From positions 1 to 64,000 of the forward strand of contig JAECUM010010941.1 in assembly GCA_016617855.1 (NCBI GenBank): a DNA stretch of 64,000 nt, read 5' to 3'. The notes beneath the pieces were generated by a model, which saw nothing but the letters and a program-made list of their open reading frames with translations, had not been told where the DNA came from and did no database searches. Both the position numbers and the translations under genes were made by a program. Positions 13,276-24,596 of this stretch are shown piece after piece (the stretch's first letter is position 1; every line of letters begins with the position of its first letter). Source of the stretch: Megalonaias nervosa (Eukaryota > Mollusca > Bivalvia > Unionida > Unionidae).

Positions 13276-16200
13276 TTAGACAAAATTAATTAAAAATGAT
13301 ATCGAATATATCACCTTCTGTACTGGCATAATGTCCAAACGAAAACTATTAATTCCGTCCTCGCAATAGCGTTTGTCGTGAAAATTACTTAGTCCACGTT
13401 TTATAATTGTAATTGTTTCAAGTTTATGGTGATTTGTTCTGATAACATTTGTTTTAATACAACCGATATTATTGTTTAGCGCTTTTTAAAAATCATCAAA
13501 TTTCATACACTTTTTTACGTATCCGCGAGGAATACCTTTTGCTTTTTTTTGTCAGTTTATTGTCATCTAAAATTACGGTGTACATTTTACTTCTTAGTCC
13601 AACAAATTCCCTAACTGGCACAAACATAAATTCATCTTCCATCTTCCCGATGACTTTCCCGTTAGTTGGATCATGAAATCCACTACTTGCTGGATAATCT
13701 GATCAATCAAATAGGCCACGGTGGTCATAAACGTCTTGATAAACATCCTCACATTTTATGTTATAGACAAGTGAATCCGTGTCAATAAATAGCAACTCCG
13801 AATCTGGCCACTGCTTTTTGGCAAAGTTGTAGAGGAAGTCGTACATTAGCCACTTTGATATGTCAAGTACAGCTGCACCAACATAAATTGGTTTATTTAA
13901 CTTTAAATTTGTCCTTCGTCGTTGTATTGCAACAAGATTTTCATTAAATATTTTCATACTGACAAAACCGTCATCGTTAACTAATTTATTTCTGCGATTT
14001 ACATCATTAACTAGCTCGATGTTTACTCGCTTTCTGATATTTTCCATAGTCTTACCGAATACTGAATTGTTCATCAGCTTGAAAATGTTTTTCTCAAAGT
14101 CAGTCTTAGCAATAGCACGACGTTTGGTATTTAAATCAATATAATCTTCCATCCAACGAGACTGATTAAATTTTAGCACCCGATGAACCTTCCTAAGGAC
14201 TAAGCCGCGGTCGACTGCTTGTTTTAAATTTTTGTAATGTATCACGTAATTCCGTTTACTGCGTAAATTTGGAACTAGCTTATTAACGATCGAATTTTTT
14301 GCTGTTGTCATTGTCTGTTTGTTCAGGCGATAATAAACTATAATCGATCATCATTGACTCTGCACAAAACGGATAGTCGATATGCAGATCATATAACGAA
14401 CTAGGATAATCAAGATCAACTTCAACAAAATAACTGACATTTTCTGGGAGATTTTTCTCGGTTTCTTTAAGAAATTAATCTGGAGTTATCCAGTGAAATC
14501 CACTGCACGACATTGGCTCTGACATTGCATAACCATATAAATTATTTTAATCCAGATAAATAATATAATTTGACGGTAAATTTCTATCGTAATCTTTTAG
14601 GTACTTATTATTAGCTACCTCATATTTTCTTGTTATAACCTTAAATCCGCCGCGAATCCCTTTTTCAATAAAATTAAACATATCAACATCAGTTAAGAGA
14701 TCCAATTCTATCCTGCTTGTTTTTAGCAGAGCATCCCATGACAATCCTGGCGCAGAATCATACCAACACGGATCTAATCCACAATTTTCAGGACTACCTT
14801 TGTGAAAATTTTCGAAAACATCAGCTAACAATAACACATCTTTTTTCAAGTATAAATCATGATAATCACCAAATGCTTACAACCAAATTTATTCCATATT
14901 TCTTGTGCGTATTTGTACTCGTTGTCAGATATACCTTCACCTTTTAGTTGCGAGTAAAATTTATCTTTGTCGGGCAGAGAAGTTTCATAAAATCTGCTCC
15001 AGTTGTCGAGGTACTCGCACGGAAAGACACACTTTTTTTGTTAGGTAGGCATACTATCTACCAAAGCAACTTCGTAGATTACCAAAACTGCTACAACCTT
15101 TTACAAGCTCATCCAGCGGCGACGCCATAAATTGCAGACTGTCGATGAAATGTAATTTGCCGAGCGTAACTGACATATATTTTTCAAAATTGTTTGGAAT
15201 ACATTTTATTACACTACCTAACCTTAGATTAGATTTAATTTCCTTATCGCCAAATGCTTCGACAATAATATGACCATCACAACCAAGGAAATTATTTAAA
15301 ACGACAGGAATAAAATCTGGCGCATGAAATTTCAAATTACAATTATTATGTACTGCTTCGCGATATTTACCGGTTAGATGACAGTGATCGCGCACTTTAT
15401 CGAGGCCGACGACTGGTTTCTTGCAGATATGACAATTAACTGCCTCGGAAAAATCAAGTTGTTGTTTGGGTGTTATTTTTATTGAAGCTGTTTTAGATAT
15501 TTTGTCTGTGATTTTATTACATCATCTATTAAAATTTTTAGTAACCACACGGCAGGATTTTTACCTCTGTACAATTTTATTGGACTTGAAAAATTGTCGT
15601 TAGCGCAACAAACTACTTTATAAGCTACTCCACAGGGAACATGTTGTTGTATTATTCTGGTGCTTGATTTATTTGGATTATTTTCTGCGCCTGCCACAGG
15701 AACAAGTAAACACTCGAAGTCAGCGTAAATAACAAACGGAATACTTAATTTATGATTATAATTTTTAAATTTTAAAACTTTTTCTTTTTCTGTTGGCATT
15801 GTTATTTTTTGAACATTAACACAGCATTTAACATGCTCTTGCAGTTTTTCATCCTTAGAAAAACCTTGTAAACAACGATAACAAAAATATTTCTTTTTCT
15901 TATCTTTGCTATATTGTCTACCAACTAAGCCGTTAAAGTTTTTTTTATCCAAACGTAATGTCCTTTATAAAACAACAAGTTTGTTGTGTTTTGTGTAGCT
16001 TTTTCTGAGATGTATCTGGGATAAACATTTTCACGCTCGTCAAGACCAAACACATTAACTGAAACATCACTTTGTCCCTCAAACTTTGGTATTTGATTTT
16101 CGGCAACAGGAAAGTCAATGCCATTAAACTTTAATTTTGATACGTGACTAATATACTTGTCGACGCGATCAGCATTTTTTTCTGCTGGAAATATTGCAGA

Positions 16201-16758
16201 GAGAATAGCCCATTGGAAACATTTGTTAACAGAGTTCTTTACGTTTATGCAACTTTTTTTGTTTTTAATTTTTTGAGGCATGTCAACGTAAGAGTTACTG
16301 TGAAGTACGTTATATCTCGCTGTGTGAAATAAGACTTTCTCCATCACCTCAAATTTCCAACCTGATCCTGATGCTGTAAATTCTTCCAATTCTTTTATTT
16401 ATTTCCTGATGTATTTCGTCAGCGACTGAGGAAATATTTGTTCTAGCTAATATTTTTCGTGATTTAGCTGTTAAATATGGTTCGGCATTCTCGTTGCGGA
16501 AATCTACATTATGTAACTTTGATAAAATTGATACTGTACTATTAGTTTGATACGTTTATGTACTGCAAGTTCTTGCATTACAGTCGGATGTAGAAGACGA
16601 AACAAATTTGTAGAGTTAAAATTTGCTAAAATATTTTGATTATCAAATTTATAACTGTTATCAAATCCTGCAAAAGCTGTAGCTATTTTTGTAGGTTCTC
16701 CTATAAGGTTTTTTTTTTTTTGGCTATATCTCGCAATTTCGGCATTGTTATTTAACAT
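13276..16758 (-). pseudogene. Type-B DNA polymerase (protein-primed, Polinton type), broken
   Basis: Spans about 3.5 kb in several frames. In order: an N-terminal domain (MLNNNAEIARY, then a NLFRLLHP segment); a KIKNKKSCINVKN segment typical of animal Polinton polymerases; a C-x2-C...H-x-C zinc-finger-like patch near 15850; exonuclease motif I in IYADFECLL near 15720; a CHxTGKYREAVHNNC endonuclease-VII-like zinc motif near 15370; motif A in YLD/NLYGYAMS near 14530; motif B in KLMNNSVFGKTMEN near 14070; and motif C in IDTDSLVY near 13780. Stops or frameshifts occur at about 16504, 15950, 15480, 15060, 14880, 14540, 14310, 13700 and 13560. It would replicate the element's DNA. Start and stop are chosen by alignment to the element-2 copy. 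Confidence 0.92.
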
Positions 16759-16825
16759 TTTATATATTTAATTGATATTGCTAGTTCAAAAATCAATTAG
16801 AGATATAAAATTGTTTAAGGTATAA
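16759..16825. promoter_or_regulatory. Divergent promoter region, polymerase / HNH gene
   Basis: A 67-bp AT-rich gap between divergent start codons. It contains TATATATTTAATTG and AGAGATATAAAATTG, TATA-like on either strand. Element 2 keeps the same arrangement at 60187-60259. It probably drives both genes; this is inferred from position only. Confidence 0.45.
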
Positions 16826-17649
16826 ATGACACAAAATTTGAGTTACATAAGACTGACGACAGAGGAACAGGAAGAATATCATGTTCATCCCAAGTACAAC
16901 TTACACGCGGGGAATATGTTAGGTTCAGTGATTCACGTCAAGTACGGAAAACTGTTTGGTAAATTAACACCAGCTGGTTATAAGATTAGCCTCAAATCGG
17001 AGAAGATACCGAGAGAGTTGAAATGTTTCAAAAAGATTTTATTTATACGCTGTTATGTGATGAAATTCCAGAAGGACAACGAGTATATCATGTCAACGGT
17101 AAAGTTACCGATGATAATATTGAAAACTCGTCTTTGCAAAGTGAATTTCAACCTCATTCTGTGTTTGATATTTATGAGGCATCTGACAAAGGAATTATTC
17201 GAAATATCCAAACAAAAAAAGTATTAGGTAATTTGCAAAATAATGGATAATTGCTTGTAGTTGCTTATGGAAGTAAAACAGATAGGTTTGGTTATTATAG
17301 CAATCGTTTTGTTTACGAAACTTTTAACGGACCTATACATAATGCTTTGGTAATAGACCACGTTATCGACATTAAAACAGATAATTGTCTAGAAAACCTC
17401 GAACTTGTCACTCAACAAGAAAATAGCAGACGAGGACGAGGAGGTGGTATTAATTTCAGATGTTCTGCTAAACCTATAATATCATATAACATTAGAACAG
17501 GTGAGGAACTAGAATTTTGTTCGATCACAGCTGCAGCAAAACATTTTAAAATTAATCCTAGGGCAGTAAAATATGTTGCAGATTTACTAACAAATACGGC
17601 AACATCACAATCGACATTTGACAAAATTATTTTCAAATACGACAATTAA
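16826..17649 (+). pseudogene. HNH endonuclease with NUMOD-type domains, one frameshift and one stop
   Basis: N-terminal part: EEQEEYHVHPKY, a G.LTPAGYK segment, and YTLLCDEIPEGQRVYHVNG. This is followed by the HNH core NRFVYETFNGPI...VIDHVIDIKTDN..ENLELVT, the HNH_3 pattern in which the DH pair and the two Asn residues are the expected active-site and metal positions. The C-terminal SITAAAKHFKIN..AVK segment is the NUMOD1 DNA-binding repeat. Frame changes near 17022, and there is a TAA at about 17248. A homologue occupies the same place in element 2. Genes of this kind are homing endonucleases in phages and organelles. Here it may be a selfish passenger or a helper in resolving DNA. It lies convergent to the small gene that follows. 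Confidence 0.85.
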
Positions 17650-17917
17650 TTATATTTTCTAGCTCGTTTTTAGTTAAGCAATTATGAGCAAACATTAAAA
17701 CATCATCTTTGTTAAATTTTAGCTTTATTACTGCGCTTTCATTAAGTTTATTTTTTTCTTCTGCTGCTGTTAGCAGAATTTTATTAGAATCACCTTGCAT
17801 CATATTAACGTTAGCAAAATAAGAACTTTACCCCGACAAGCATTCTCGCACTGCTTCGGCTAATTCTTTATAATTTAATATATTAACCTTTTGATGATAT
17901 TTTATCTCGTTAGTCAT
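17633..17917 (-). pseudogene. Small unknown protein, one break
   Basis: Starts MTNEIKYHQKVNILNYKEL and meets a stop after about 29 codons. A shifted frame then continues with MMQGDSNKILLTAAEEKNKLNESA and a lysine/asparagine-rich tail. Codon use and composition match neighbouring element genes. It overlaps the 3' end of the HNH gene tail to tail. I did not find an obvious counterpart in element 2, where the equivalent spot holds a TG microsatellite. Function unknown. Confidence 0.4.
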
Positions 17918-17940
17918 TTATAATAATCAATTAGATAAAA

Positions 17941-18433
17941 ATGTATTATAATATGAACTTGATGAAACGACTTGCTTTTATTTACTCCTTCGATATAATC
18001 GCGGATGATAATTTTACAGCAGACGATGCTGTCTCTGGCGATAAACACAACTCTGTTGGTGATACAGAAGATGTAATTTTATTTAACAACGACGACAAAC
18101 AAGACGAAATTGTTGGCGTGATAAAAAAAATTAAAGCAGACCGACAACTGGGCGATATGATGTTAAATATCATATCACAAAGAAAATCTCGAAATTTAAT
18201 TTTTCAGTAGATGAAAATCAGTCCTTTTGGCGGCTGATAAAACTTTTTTAAACATTAGAATCCCGGGCCAACAGAAAAACATAAAATTTGACTTTATATT
18301 TGTCAGGATATTTAACCTAATGATGATCTCTGACGATCGCAGACAGTATCTAATATCGTTTTGTAAACCAGTAAAATGTAAATCTGTCAAACGTAAATAC
18401 GAGGAAATTTATAACAATATTATTTCAATATAG
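17941..18433 (+). pseudogene. Acidic unknown protein conserved in element 2
   Basis: Begins MNLMKRLAFIYS after a short leader, then a stretch rich in D, N and E (DDKQDEIVGVIKKI). After a frame change near 18200 comes IRIPGQQKNIKFDFIFVRIFNLM. The element-2 homologue at 61178-61612 shares MQRLADIY, NNDEQDEIVDVV and ITGQQRSIKYEF. Its 3' end overlaps the 3' end of the integrase gene on the other strand by about 14 bp, a compact tail-to-tail arrangement. No domain recognised. An acidic N-terminus with a basic C-terminal half could suit a nucleoprotein or regulator, but that is a guess. Confidence 0.55.
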
Positions 18434-19747
18434 ATTTAGTTGAAACACAGCTGTTAAATTTATCACTGTATCCGCTCCATTTGACAAGGCTTTTATTATC
18501 TTTTTTCCTGATAACTTTTTCAATGAGAAATATATCTTGCTCAGTTTTATGCAGTTCTTGTTCGTAAAAACTACATGTTATTGGCTCACCCAATAAATCC
18601 TTTGAAGCATATGTTATAGGTATTGTCAGTAAAACTTTATCAACAACAAATACTTCTTCGCTCCAGTTTGCAGTAAATCCTTTTTCAAATGTTTTTTTGT
18701 CAGAGAAATTCTAACTCGATCAACAACTTTAAATTTATGTCTGCGATACATGTTTTCATTTGCAAGAATTGGATTTTATATTGCATCGCTTGGTGACATT
18801 TTTATTGATCTGTTCTTCGTGTTATTATACTTCCCTTTAAGGTTCTGTAGATCGTCGATATATTTATTTGTGTTTTTAGCTCTCAAATGTTTATGTATCA
18901 GCTCGTATAGTGTACGATTAAATCGCTCGACGACAACGCTTTATCCTTCGTTTCCTGTAACATATTTTTTTAAATGTTATTTTGTTCCAGAAACTGTTCG
19001 AATTTTTTATGAAAAAACTCTGCTCCGTGATCAGTTCAGACCATATTCGGCCTTCTTTCCGTACTTTCGATAATTTGTTTTAATGCGTCAGTCATCGATG
19101 TTCCTGTTTGGTCCGAAACTGGAACACTAAACGCGTATTTGCTAAAAACATCTATGTCGTTAAAAGATATTTTTTGTTATCATTAAATTGAGCAAGATTT
19201 CAAACATCAACTAAATCTATCGCCCAGATATCGTCAACAGCATTTGCGACAACCTTACATCGTAGAACATTTTTTTTTAGGTTTATGCAGCTCTGATGCC
19301 AGATCATTTCCAACTTATATTTTGTTCCTATCATTGTTTGAACTAACCTTCTATCAAATCGTTCTCTCATATTTGCTGGTTTCATATCTTTAAGTTCGTC
19401 TAGCATTACCTTATCACAGTCTGATTTTGATAGAGTGTTATCAGGACGTTCTATATCACGATAACAAATATCATGACGCATTGCTATTGCATCAACACCA
19501 TTGTATGGTTCTTTTCCTGGCAATGGATTATCGTTTTCGTCAAGTTGTTCGTGTAGTGGATTGTACGGCCCAGTATATTTATGGCCAGGCATTGTCCAAC
19601 CAGTCCTCGGCCTTGGTAATTTTCCAATAAATTGTCCATGTCAATACCGCTGAAAATTACCTCACGTCGATTGAATGATTAACAATACGTAACAAGATTA
19701 ACTTTTTCTATACCAAGATCTTTATCACAATTACAATTACATTTCAT
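18420..19747 (-). pseudogene. Phospholipase-A2-like domain fused to integrase and chromodomain, broken
   Basis: In order: CNCD and C-x-C type N-terminal cysteines; a parvovirus-type phospholipase A2 signature (YTGPYNPL calcium loop, then AMRHDICY with the His-Asp pair); a linker; the integrase core beginning VANAVDDIWAIDLVDV with the first catalytic Asp; a WSDHGAEFF-like second Asp region; an ERFNR-type Glu region; and a C-terminal chromodomain-like KWSGYSDKFNS. The 130-codon open frame 19200-19592 runs without interruption from the lipase signature into the integrase start, so the fusion is not an artefact of joining frames. Further parts are recovered only across several frames. The integrase inserts the element, and the lipase domain would be expected to breach endosomal membranes, as in parvovirus capsids. 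Element 2 has the same order. Confidence 0.85.
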
Positions 19748-19813
19748 TTTAGTTTTTAATCGTTGACAAAAATATTTACCTTCGTCGATTAATCATCTAC
19801 TACAATAACCTTG

Positions 19814-19975
19814 TCAGGGCACATTCCAGCTCCAGTTGTCGATTTCAAAAACATACTTTTTTCTACCGCAAACAGCGCAAATGCGTTTTAACATCGCCCT
19901 GTTGTTCTTTGCTTTTTCTGTTGTCTCGTTGGTATTCGCTGTTTTAGTTTTACATTTGAGACAGTATGTTGACAT
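19814..19975 (-). CDS. Small zinc-ribbon protein
   Basis: A short frame of 53 codons starting MSTYCLKC, with a second cysteine pair ICAVCG: a C-x2-C...C-x2-C zinc ribbon. The element-2 homologue at 63109 begins the same way and continues GKRKSTFLK. Here the last dozen residues lie in a shifted frame because one base is missing after CGRKK, so the true end is probably altered. Short proteins of this type recur beside capsid genes in Polinton-like elements. It probably binds nucleic acid or zinc in the virion or during late gene expression; that role is inferred. Confidence 0.75.
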   Translation of the reverse strand: MSTYCLKCKTKTANTNETTEKAKNNRAMLKRICAVCGRKKYVFEIDNWSWNVP

Positions 19976-19985
19976 ATTCCTTAGT

Positions 19986-20422
19986 TTAGATCAAATTAAT
20001 TGCAATTTCATCATTAAGGTGTCCGGCGACGGAGTGAAACTGTAAAATAAATTTTAAAAAATTAAATTTAGGCTGGGACATCTGTCGGATAAACATAATA
20101 CAATAATAACCACAAGCTGATGTTCCAACCGGCTGTAGTTGATTAGACGAGTAATTTGTCATCCCATACCTTTTTAAAATATATTTTTTATAAGATCACT
20201 CGGAGAAAGTCCGAACGAATCAAAATAATTATTGCTATTGACTGCAACCCAATGAGTGCCGGATCCATTGTTGAAGTTTTGTATATTTACAACACACGAA
20301 CTACCTGCTGGTACATTATCTAATTCGTCTTTGGAATATACTCCACGAAATCCGACAATGTCATTCAATCTCGACATAATTTCGAAATTACTCAACGGCG
20401 GTGAGTTCGTCACCGGCGTCAA
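19986..20422 (-). pseudogene. Adenain-like cysteine protease, one frameshift
   Basis: N-terminal half in frame 20174-20422: FRGVYSKDELDN, then GTHWVAVNSNNYFDSFG with the catalytic His and the acidic residue. The C-terminal half lies in another frame and holds QPVGTSACGYYC with the oxyanion Gln and catalytic Cys. The frame changes near 20165. Such enzymes mature the capsid precursors of adenoviruses and Polintons. The gene lies between the zinc ribbon and the core peptide, as in element 2. The start is uncertain: the frame may open at MTPVTNS or at the internal MSRLND. Confidence 0.88.
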
Positions 20423-20598
20423 CGGCGCCTGGTGCCTGGTAGAGTCAAGCCACTCCCTATCCCTAGCAGGTTTGGAATTAGACTGCCTGCTAACCTCGCT
20501 AGCAGCGGAGCGAAAGGAATAATTCCTCCTTGTTTTGTTTTTCTTGGCGACTTCTTTTTTCTAGATTTCTTCGCTGGCGATTTCTTTTTAGCTGGCAT
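20419..20598 (-). CDS. pX-like basic core peptide
   Basis: The likely start is the Met before AKKKSPAKK, giving 59 codons. A very basic N-terminus (K/R/S/P repeats) is followed by GGIIPFAPLLARLAGSLIPN and a short GTRRR end. The basic tail plus a glycine-flanked hydrophobic helix resembles the adenovirus core peptide X (mu) family that is found in adintovirus-like elements. The same architecture is present at 63519-63706 in element 2. It would condense DNA or bridge DNA to the capsid. It overlaps the 3' end of the upstream hydrophobic protein gene and the 5' end of the protease gene. Confidence 0.7.
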   Translation of the reverse strand: MPAKKKSPAKKSRKKKSPRKTKQGGIIPFAPLLARLAGSLIPNLLGIGSGLTLPGTRRR

Positions 20599-20967
20599 TA
20601 TGTTGTTTATTGTTATATAAAATTTGTTTGATTCCATCGCCGGATACTCCTTTTCTAGTTGCTCCAGATACTGCCACTGACGCTGCAACTAGTCCCAGTG
20701 TTCCTAACACAGCAGAATCTTTGGTAAAATTACAGGAAATGCTGGTCCAAAAAATCGGCCTTGTTTTGCCATAAATTTTACTTGTGCAACGGATAACGTA
20801 AGAATGAACGTTTTTCCCTGATCTAGCTTTTTGATTTGTTTCTGGGTTAACATTACTTTTACTGCGGACGCCCCGTCTTTGGGGATATGTTTGGCGACAG
20901 CCGCTGTTAATTTTTTAATTTGGCCTGGCGTTAGGTATATTTCTCTGGTTGTGTATTCCATTTTCAT
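20588..20967 (-). pseudogene. Hydrophobic minor virion protein, one frameshift
   Basis: Starts MKMEYTTREIYLTPGQIKKL. It contains a VMLTQKQIKKLDQGKTF segment and KQGRFFGPA, then a hydrophobic G/A-rich region ending SGATRKGVSGDGIKQI that is reached only after a frame change near 20735. The element-2 copy (from 63720) keeps the hydrophobic part open: LPLLGTLGLSAASGAVSGA. A charged N-terminus with an alanine/glycine-rich amphipathic C-terminus is typical of small Polinton virion proteins thought to act on membranes, by analogy to adenovirus pVI. That role is inferred. Confidence 0.65.
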
Positions 20968-20986
20968 TTTATACTTCTTTGTTAGA

Positions 20987-22394
20987 TTATACTTGGACAG
21001 TCATCCGGCCTTTTACGGAGTCGATGGTCACGAATCTATCACTGACAATTAGTGCATATACGTTATACTGTTCGACTGGCAGTACGCCAAGCGTCCAAGT
21101 GACCTCAGCATCAACAGTCGATCCAATACCTCGTTCGGGATGCTTTGATATGTCAAAATAGAAAGTTGGGTATAAAGACCTAAATTCTAATACACTTATT
21201 TCGCTTCCACTAGCAGCGTCCTAATATTTTTGCATAGCCTCCATAAGATACATGTACGACCGAGATATGTTTCTTGTTGCATCGTCAGCAAAATTGCATT
21301 CGATTGCACGTTCGGGATATTGTTTAGAATTTACTCGTACAAATATTCGTCTAACATCAGGGTTATCAAATACAGAGTTGTTCATTTCTTGACCATTACG
21401 ACGTGCCTATCGTTGAAATACAACAAACAAGTGTCGCGGTAATTGTACGCTTAGCGTAGTGGTAACACGCCAGGTGTAATCAGTTGCGTTAGGAATTGCT
21501 GTTTGATAAATTCTGTTTTGCTGAAAATATATTTTTTTCGTGTAAGCGGTCAATAATGATTCGAGTTCCATTGTTTTAGCTACAGATGGGACAACTCGTG
21601 GCATCCACAGCGCTAATCTTGTAATAGCAAACTGTCCTTCAGCTACTCCATCAGCGTTTATTATACAATCGTTTTGATCAGCTCGATCTAAAATAAGTGT
21701 ATGTTTTATCCCGCGAAAATCTTTGTTATACTCGCGGCAGAATCCAAATATTGTGCTTAACGGAAGCATCATCGTTATTTGGCGAGAATCTGCAGCAAAT
21801 GTTTTCGTTTGCCATATCCCTCGTTGTCGTCATGGCGTCGTAATCTTGTAGCAGCTAATTTTATTGCGTCTCCAATATCAGCCACTGCATTACTAGCGGG
21901 ATAAGCGATTAGATTATTATTGTCTGGAATAGGATTACCAGCACCAGTACGAAATTCGCTTGAAAAAGCTGTCCCAAGTGAGGTATCTTTAAACCACATT
22001 ATATTTGTGGCTATTGATCTTGAATAATCATCGCTGAACGAGACGATGTTAGTATTGTACTTGCTATGGGAAAGTGCATTGAAATATCTTCCACAGACTG
22101 ATTGGCCATTTGGTACCGTGCACTTTTAAACAAGCTCCAACCGTTATTGACAAGTGCTATTTCTGCACCAGCTGCAATATCACCGCCTATCGCAGTTAGT
22201 AATTGACCACGCACTTTTAACACCGCCTTGTGTCGTAATAGAAACACATCCTCGTCTCGCGTGTTAAAAGTTTTGTTACCAGCTTTATTTGGTTCATTTG
22301 AGTTTTCGTCAAGATACTCAACATATTCGAATTCTGTTACTGTGTCGTCGGTATCATGATCTCCGTTAAGATCGAGATAATTTTTAACAGACAT
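20987..22394 (-). pseudogene. Major capsid protein, adintovirus/Polinton type, broken
   Basis: Begins MSVKNYLDLNGD and spans about 470 codons in several frames. The hallmark LPLSTIFGFC...FRGIKHTLIL segment lies at about 21690-21770. The C-terminus reads through YNVYALIVSDRFV to a TAA at 20987. Breaks: a TAG near 22011 followed by a frameshift; another near 21773; another near 21407; and a TAG near 21218. Length and order fit the double-jelly-roll capsid protein family. It would form the icosahedral shell together with the penton-like protein encoded upstream. It is unrelated by eye to the capsid protein of element 3, so the two lineages are distinct. Confidence 0.85.
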
Positions 22395-22428
22395 TATTTA
22401 TTCTATAATCCACACAAAATTTAAGTAA

Positions 22429-22792
22429 CTAAAAATCAGCATTAGTTATTCTTGTTTTCTTTACTAACTTACGGACCACCTCTTCACGACGTGGTGACAG
22501 TAATTCTTTTGTTGTAGCTATCATAGCTCGTTCTGTTTCTGATGTTGGTACAATATCTGATATTGCTCGTTTTATTTCTGCGGTTGGCGGTGGACCTTTA
22601 ATTTTATCAGCAATCTTTTCTCCTACTGTGGTGCCTGCCGCAGATGCGGTTACCGTCACAAAGCTTTACCTGCATCAAGTGCAATCGGTGCTACTTAACG
22701 CGCACATCTAGGGATATTCTCGATCACCTTTGTAAATATATTTCCAAAAAATCCACCTACAATTTTTCTTCGATAAACTTTTTTTGTCTCAT
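22429..22792 (-). pseudogene. Small structural-type protein of unknown function
   Basis: A possible start, MRQKKVYRRKIVGGFFGN, has a basic N-terminus and a short hydrophobic turn. After an in-frame stop and a frame change near 22660 it continues TASAAGTTVGEKIADKI and a charged C-terminus ending KKTRITNADF. It sits between the penton-like and major capsid genes. The composition suggests a minor virion protein. No specific family recognised. Confidence 0.45.
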
Positions 22793-22852
22793 CGTTGTTA
22801 TTAAATTAGGTTTACAAAATTTACGCCGACAACTACGAGGTCCATAGCGAAG

Positions 22853-23583
22853 CTATTGCGCGCGTAGGTGTAAATAATACGTGACAATTTCGTTGTTAAG
22901 ATCTATTTGTTGTCCTGATTGATGTGTTAGTTGCATACTTATATCCGTGATCTGGTTTTCAGGTGTAATCGGATAGGATATTATTTGTCGAGGAGTAATT
23001 TGCATCAGTGAACCAGGCGGAACATCTGGCGAAAAACTATAGATTGTTTGCCGCGACTTCCCTTGGTTGAGAAAGACCCTAATGCAATAGAACAATTGAT
23101 TAAAATTTTATTTACTTCTTTTATGTTAACTGGAAAATCTCTGTCATATGATATACTTTCTTTGCAACACTGCCATACTGTCGACGATTAAATCCTAGCA
23201 AATATGCGATACTAGTCGCTGGTGAAAAATCGATTATCAAATTATTTTTTAATGTGATTCTGGCTCGTAGCGTATTATAATTTGGAGCTTAATTCAAAAT
23301 TGTCTGCGGCAGTGCCGATTAGTTCTCTTATTGTTTTGTTGAGATCAATTACATTATACGCCCCCTGTGGTATTTTGACTGATACCCAAGCACCAGAATT
23401 AAATGTAAAGTCGTCATTGACGTTTCTTTTTACATTTGCCATGGAATGCCATACCGCAGCGGAAGTCAATCCGATTTCGTACTGGCTATCAGGATCTAGT
23501 ATTATTGGCGGATTATAGTAGACAGAAGAGTTTGCGCTGTTTCTTGTTTTTTGTGACGAGTCAAGTAATAGTGTTGTTGACAT
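22853..23583 (-). pseudogene. Penton-like minor capsid protein, broken
   Basis: N-terminus MSTTLLLDSSQKTRNSAN, then ILDPDSQYEIGLTSA and IPQGAYNVIDLNKTI. The C-terminal segment NQGKSRQTIYSFSPDVPPG...QIDLNNEIVTYYLHLR is characteristic of the single-jelly-roll penton-like proteins of adintovirus-type elements. A stop at 23275 and at least one further break near 23110 interrupt it. It would occupy the fivefold vertices and could anchor the fibre-like protein encoded at 25305-26573. The gene is followed directly by the coiled-coil gene upstream, in the usual late-gene order. Confidence 0.78.
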
Positions 23584-24564
23584 TTATATAAGATCGTTAT
23601 GTATAATTTCATACTCGTCTGCTGTCAGTAATTTACTCGATCTAAGATTATCTAATATATCAACATTTTCATTGTCGATTTCTGGACTTGTATTACCCGG
23701 TTCTTTTGATGATACTAACAAGATAAGTCTGTCAACCAGTTCGGTGTTTGATGTAAAAATTTTAACACCAAAACCGAGTCTTTGATCAACTTCATTTTTG
23801 TTACGTTTTCTTTCAATTCCTCTAAGCACGGCGTAAAAGCTGATTTTATAAAGGTCTTTACGACGTCGATATTGTTTTTCAGTATCAAGTACAACTGATG
23901 CAATTACTCCATTACGCATTTTACAAAAATTTTTCAACAAATACGGATCTTCAGGATCGTATCTTAAAATTTTTATACGCTTCGTTTCCTTCTCCAATAA
24001 TAAATTCTAATACCTTAGTAAATTTTGTATAATCATCCTCTATCCATTTTCTTATGTTTTGAATATCATCATCAATCTTTAAACTTTTCACATGAAACTC
24101 GATAAAATCTTCAAATTCAATATCAGTAATATATTCCTTCGCCATACTTGTCAATTTGTCAAAATATTTTTTCGCAATTATTTCAGCAAATTCTCTCACA
24201 CGTTCAGCAGGTACATTAACATCTTTTTGTCTTTTAAAGCAATAAGTTACCTCTTGTATTTTACTTTTTTCTTCCACTGTTTCAGCAATTGTTTTTAACT
24301 GTTTCCTCCGCCTATGCTTCTTGTTGTTCTTTTAACTGCCCTAACAAACCTTTTTCTTGTACTTCTTTTAGTTCCTCTGGAGATAGTGCTGATATTTCTG
24401 GTTGTTTGCCAAGTACTGCTTCGGTAACAGGTTTAAAATATTCGGTGGTTTTTGTCTTCTTCAGCAAGTTGTCCTCGACGTTCCTCTTCCACTTTTTTCT
24501 TTAAAGCAGCTCGAGTTTCAATAAATTTCTTTAGTAAATCCATTTTTTGTTGATGTTTTTCCAT
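23584..24564 (-). pseudogene. Coiled-coil protein of unknown function, broken
   Basis: Starts MEKHQQKMDLLKKFIETR with strong heptad-like charge (KKKVEEERR). After a frame change near 24450 come a KPVTEAVLGKQPEIS segment and an in-frame stop (QEA*), then QEVTYCFKRQKDVNVPAERV. Another frame change near 23985 leads to KRIKILRYDPEDPYLLKNF and the C-terminus ADEYEIIHNDLI. In total it is about 325 codons. Its stop adjoins the penton-like start. The position between the ATPase and penton genes fits a scaffolding or virion assembly factor. That is inferred; I recognise no fold. Confidence 0.6.
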
Positions 24565-24596
24565 TGTTTATTTTTTATACGCGATATAAAATTCAT

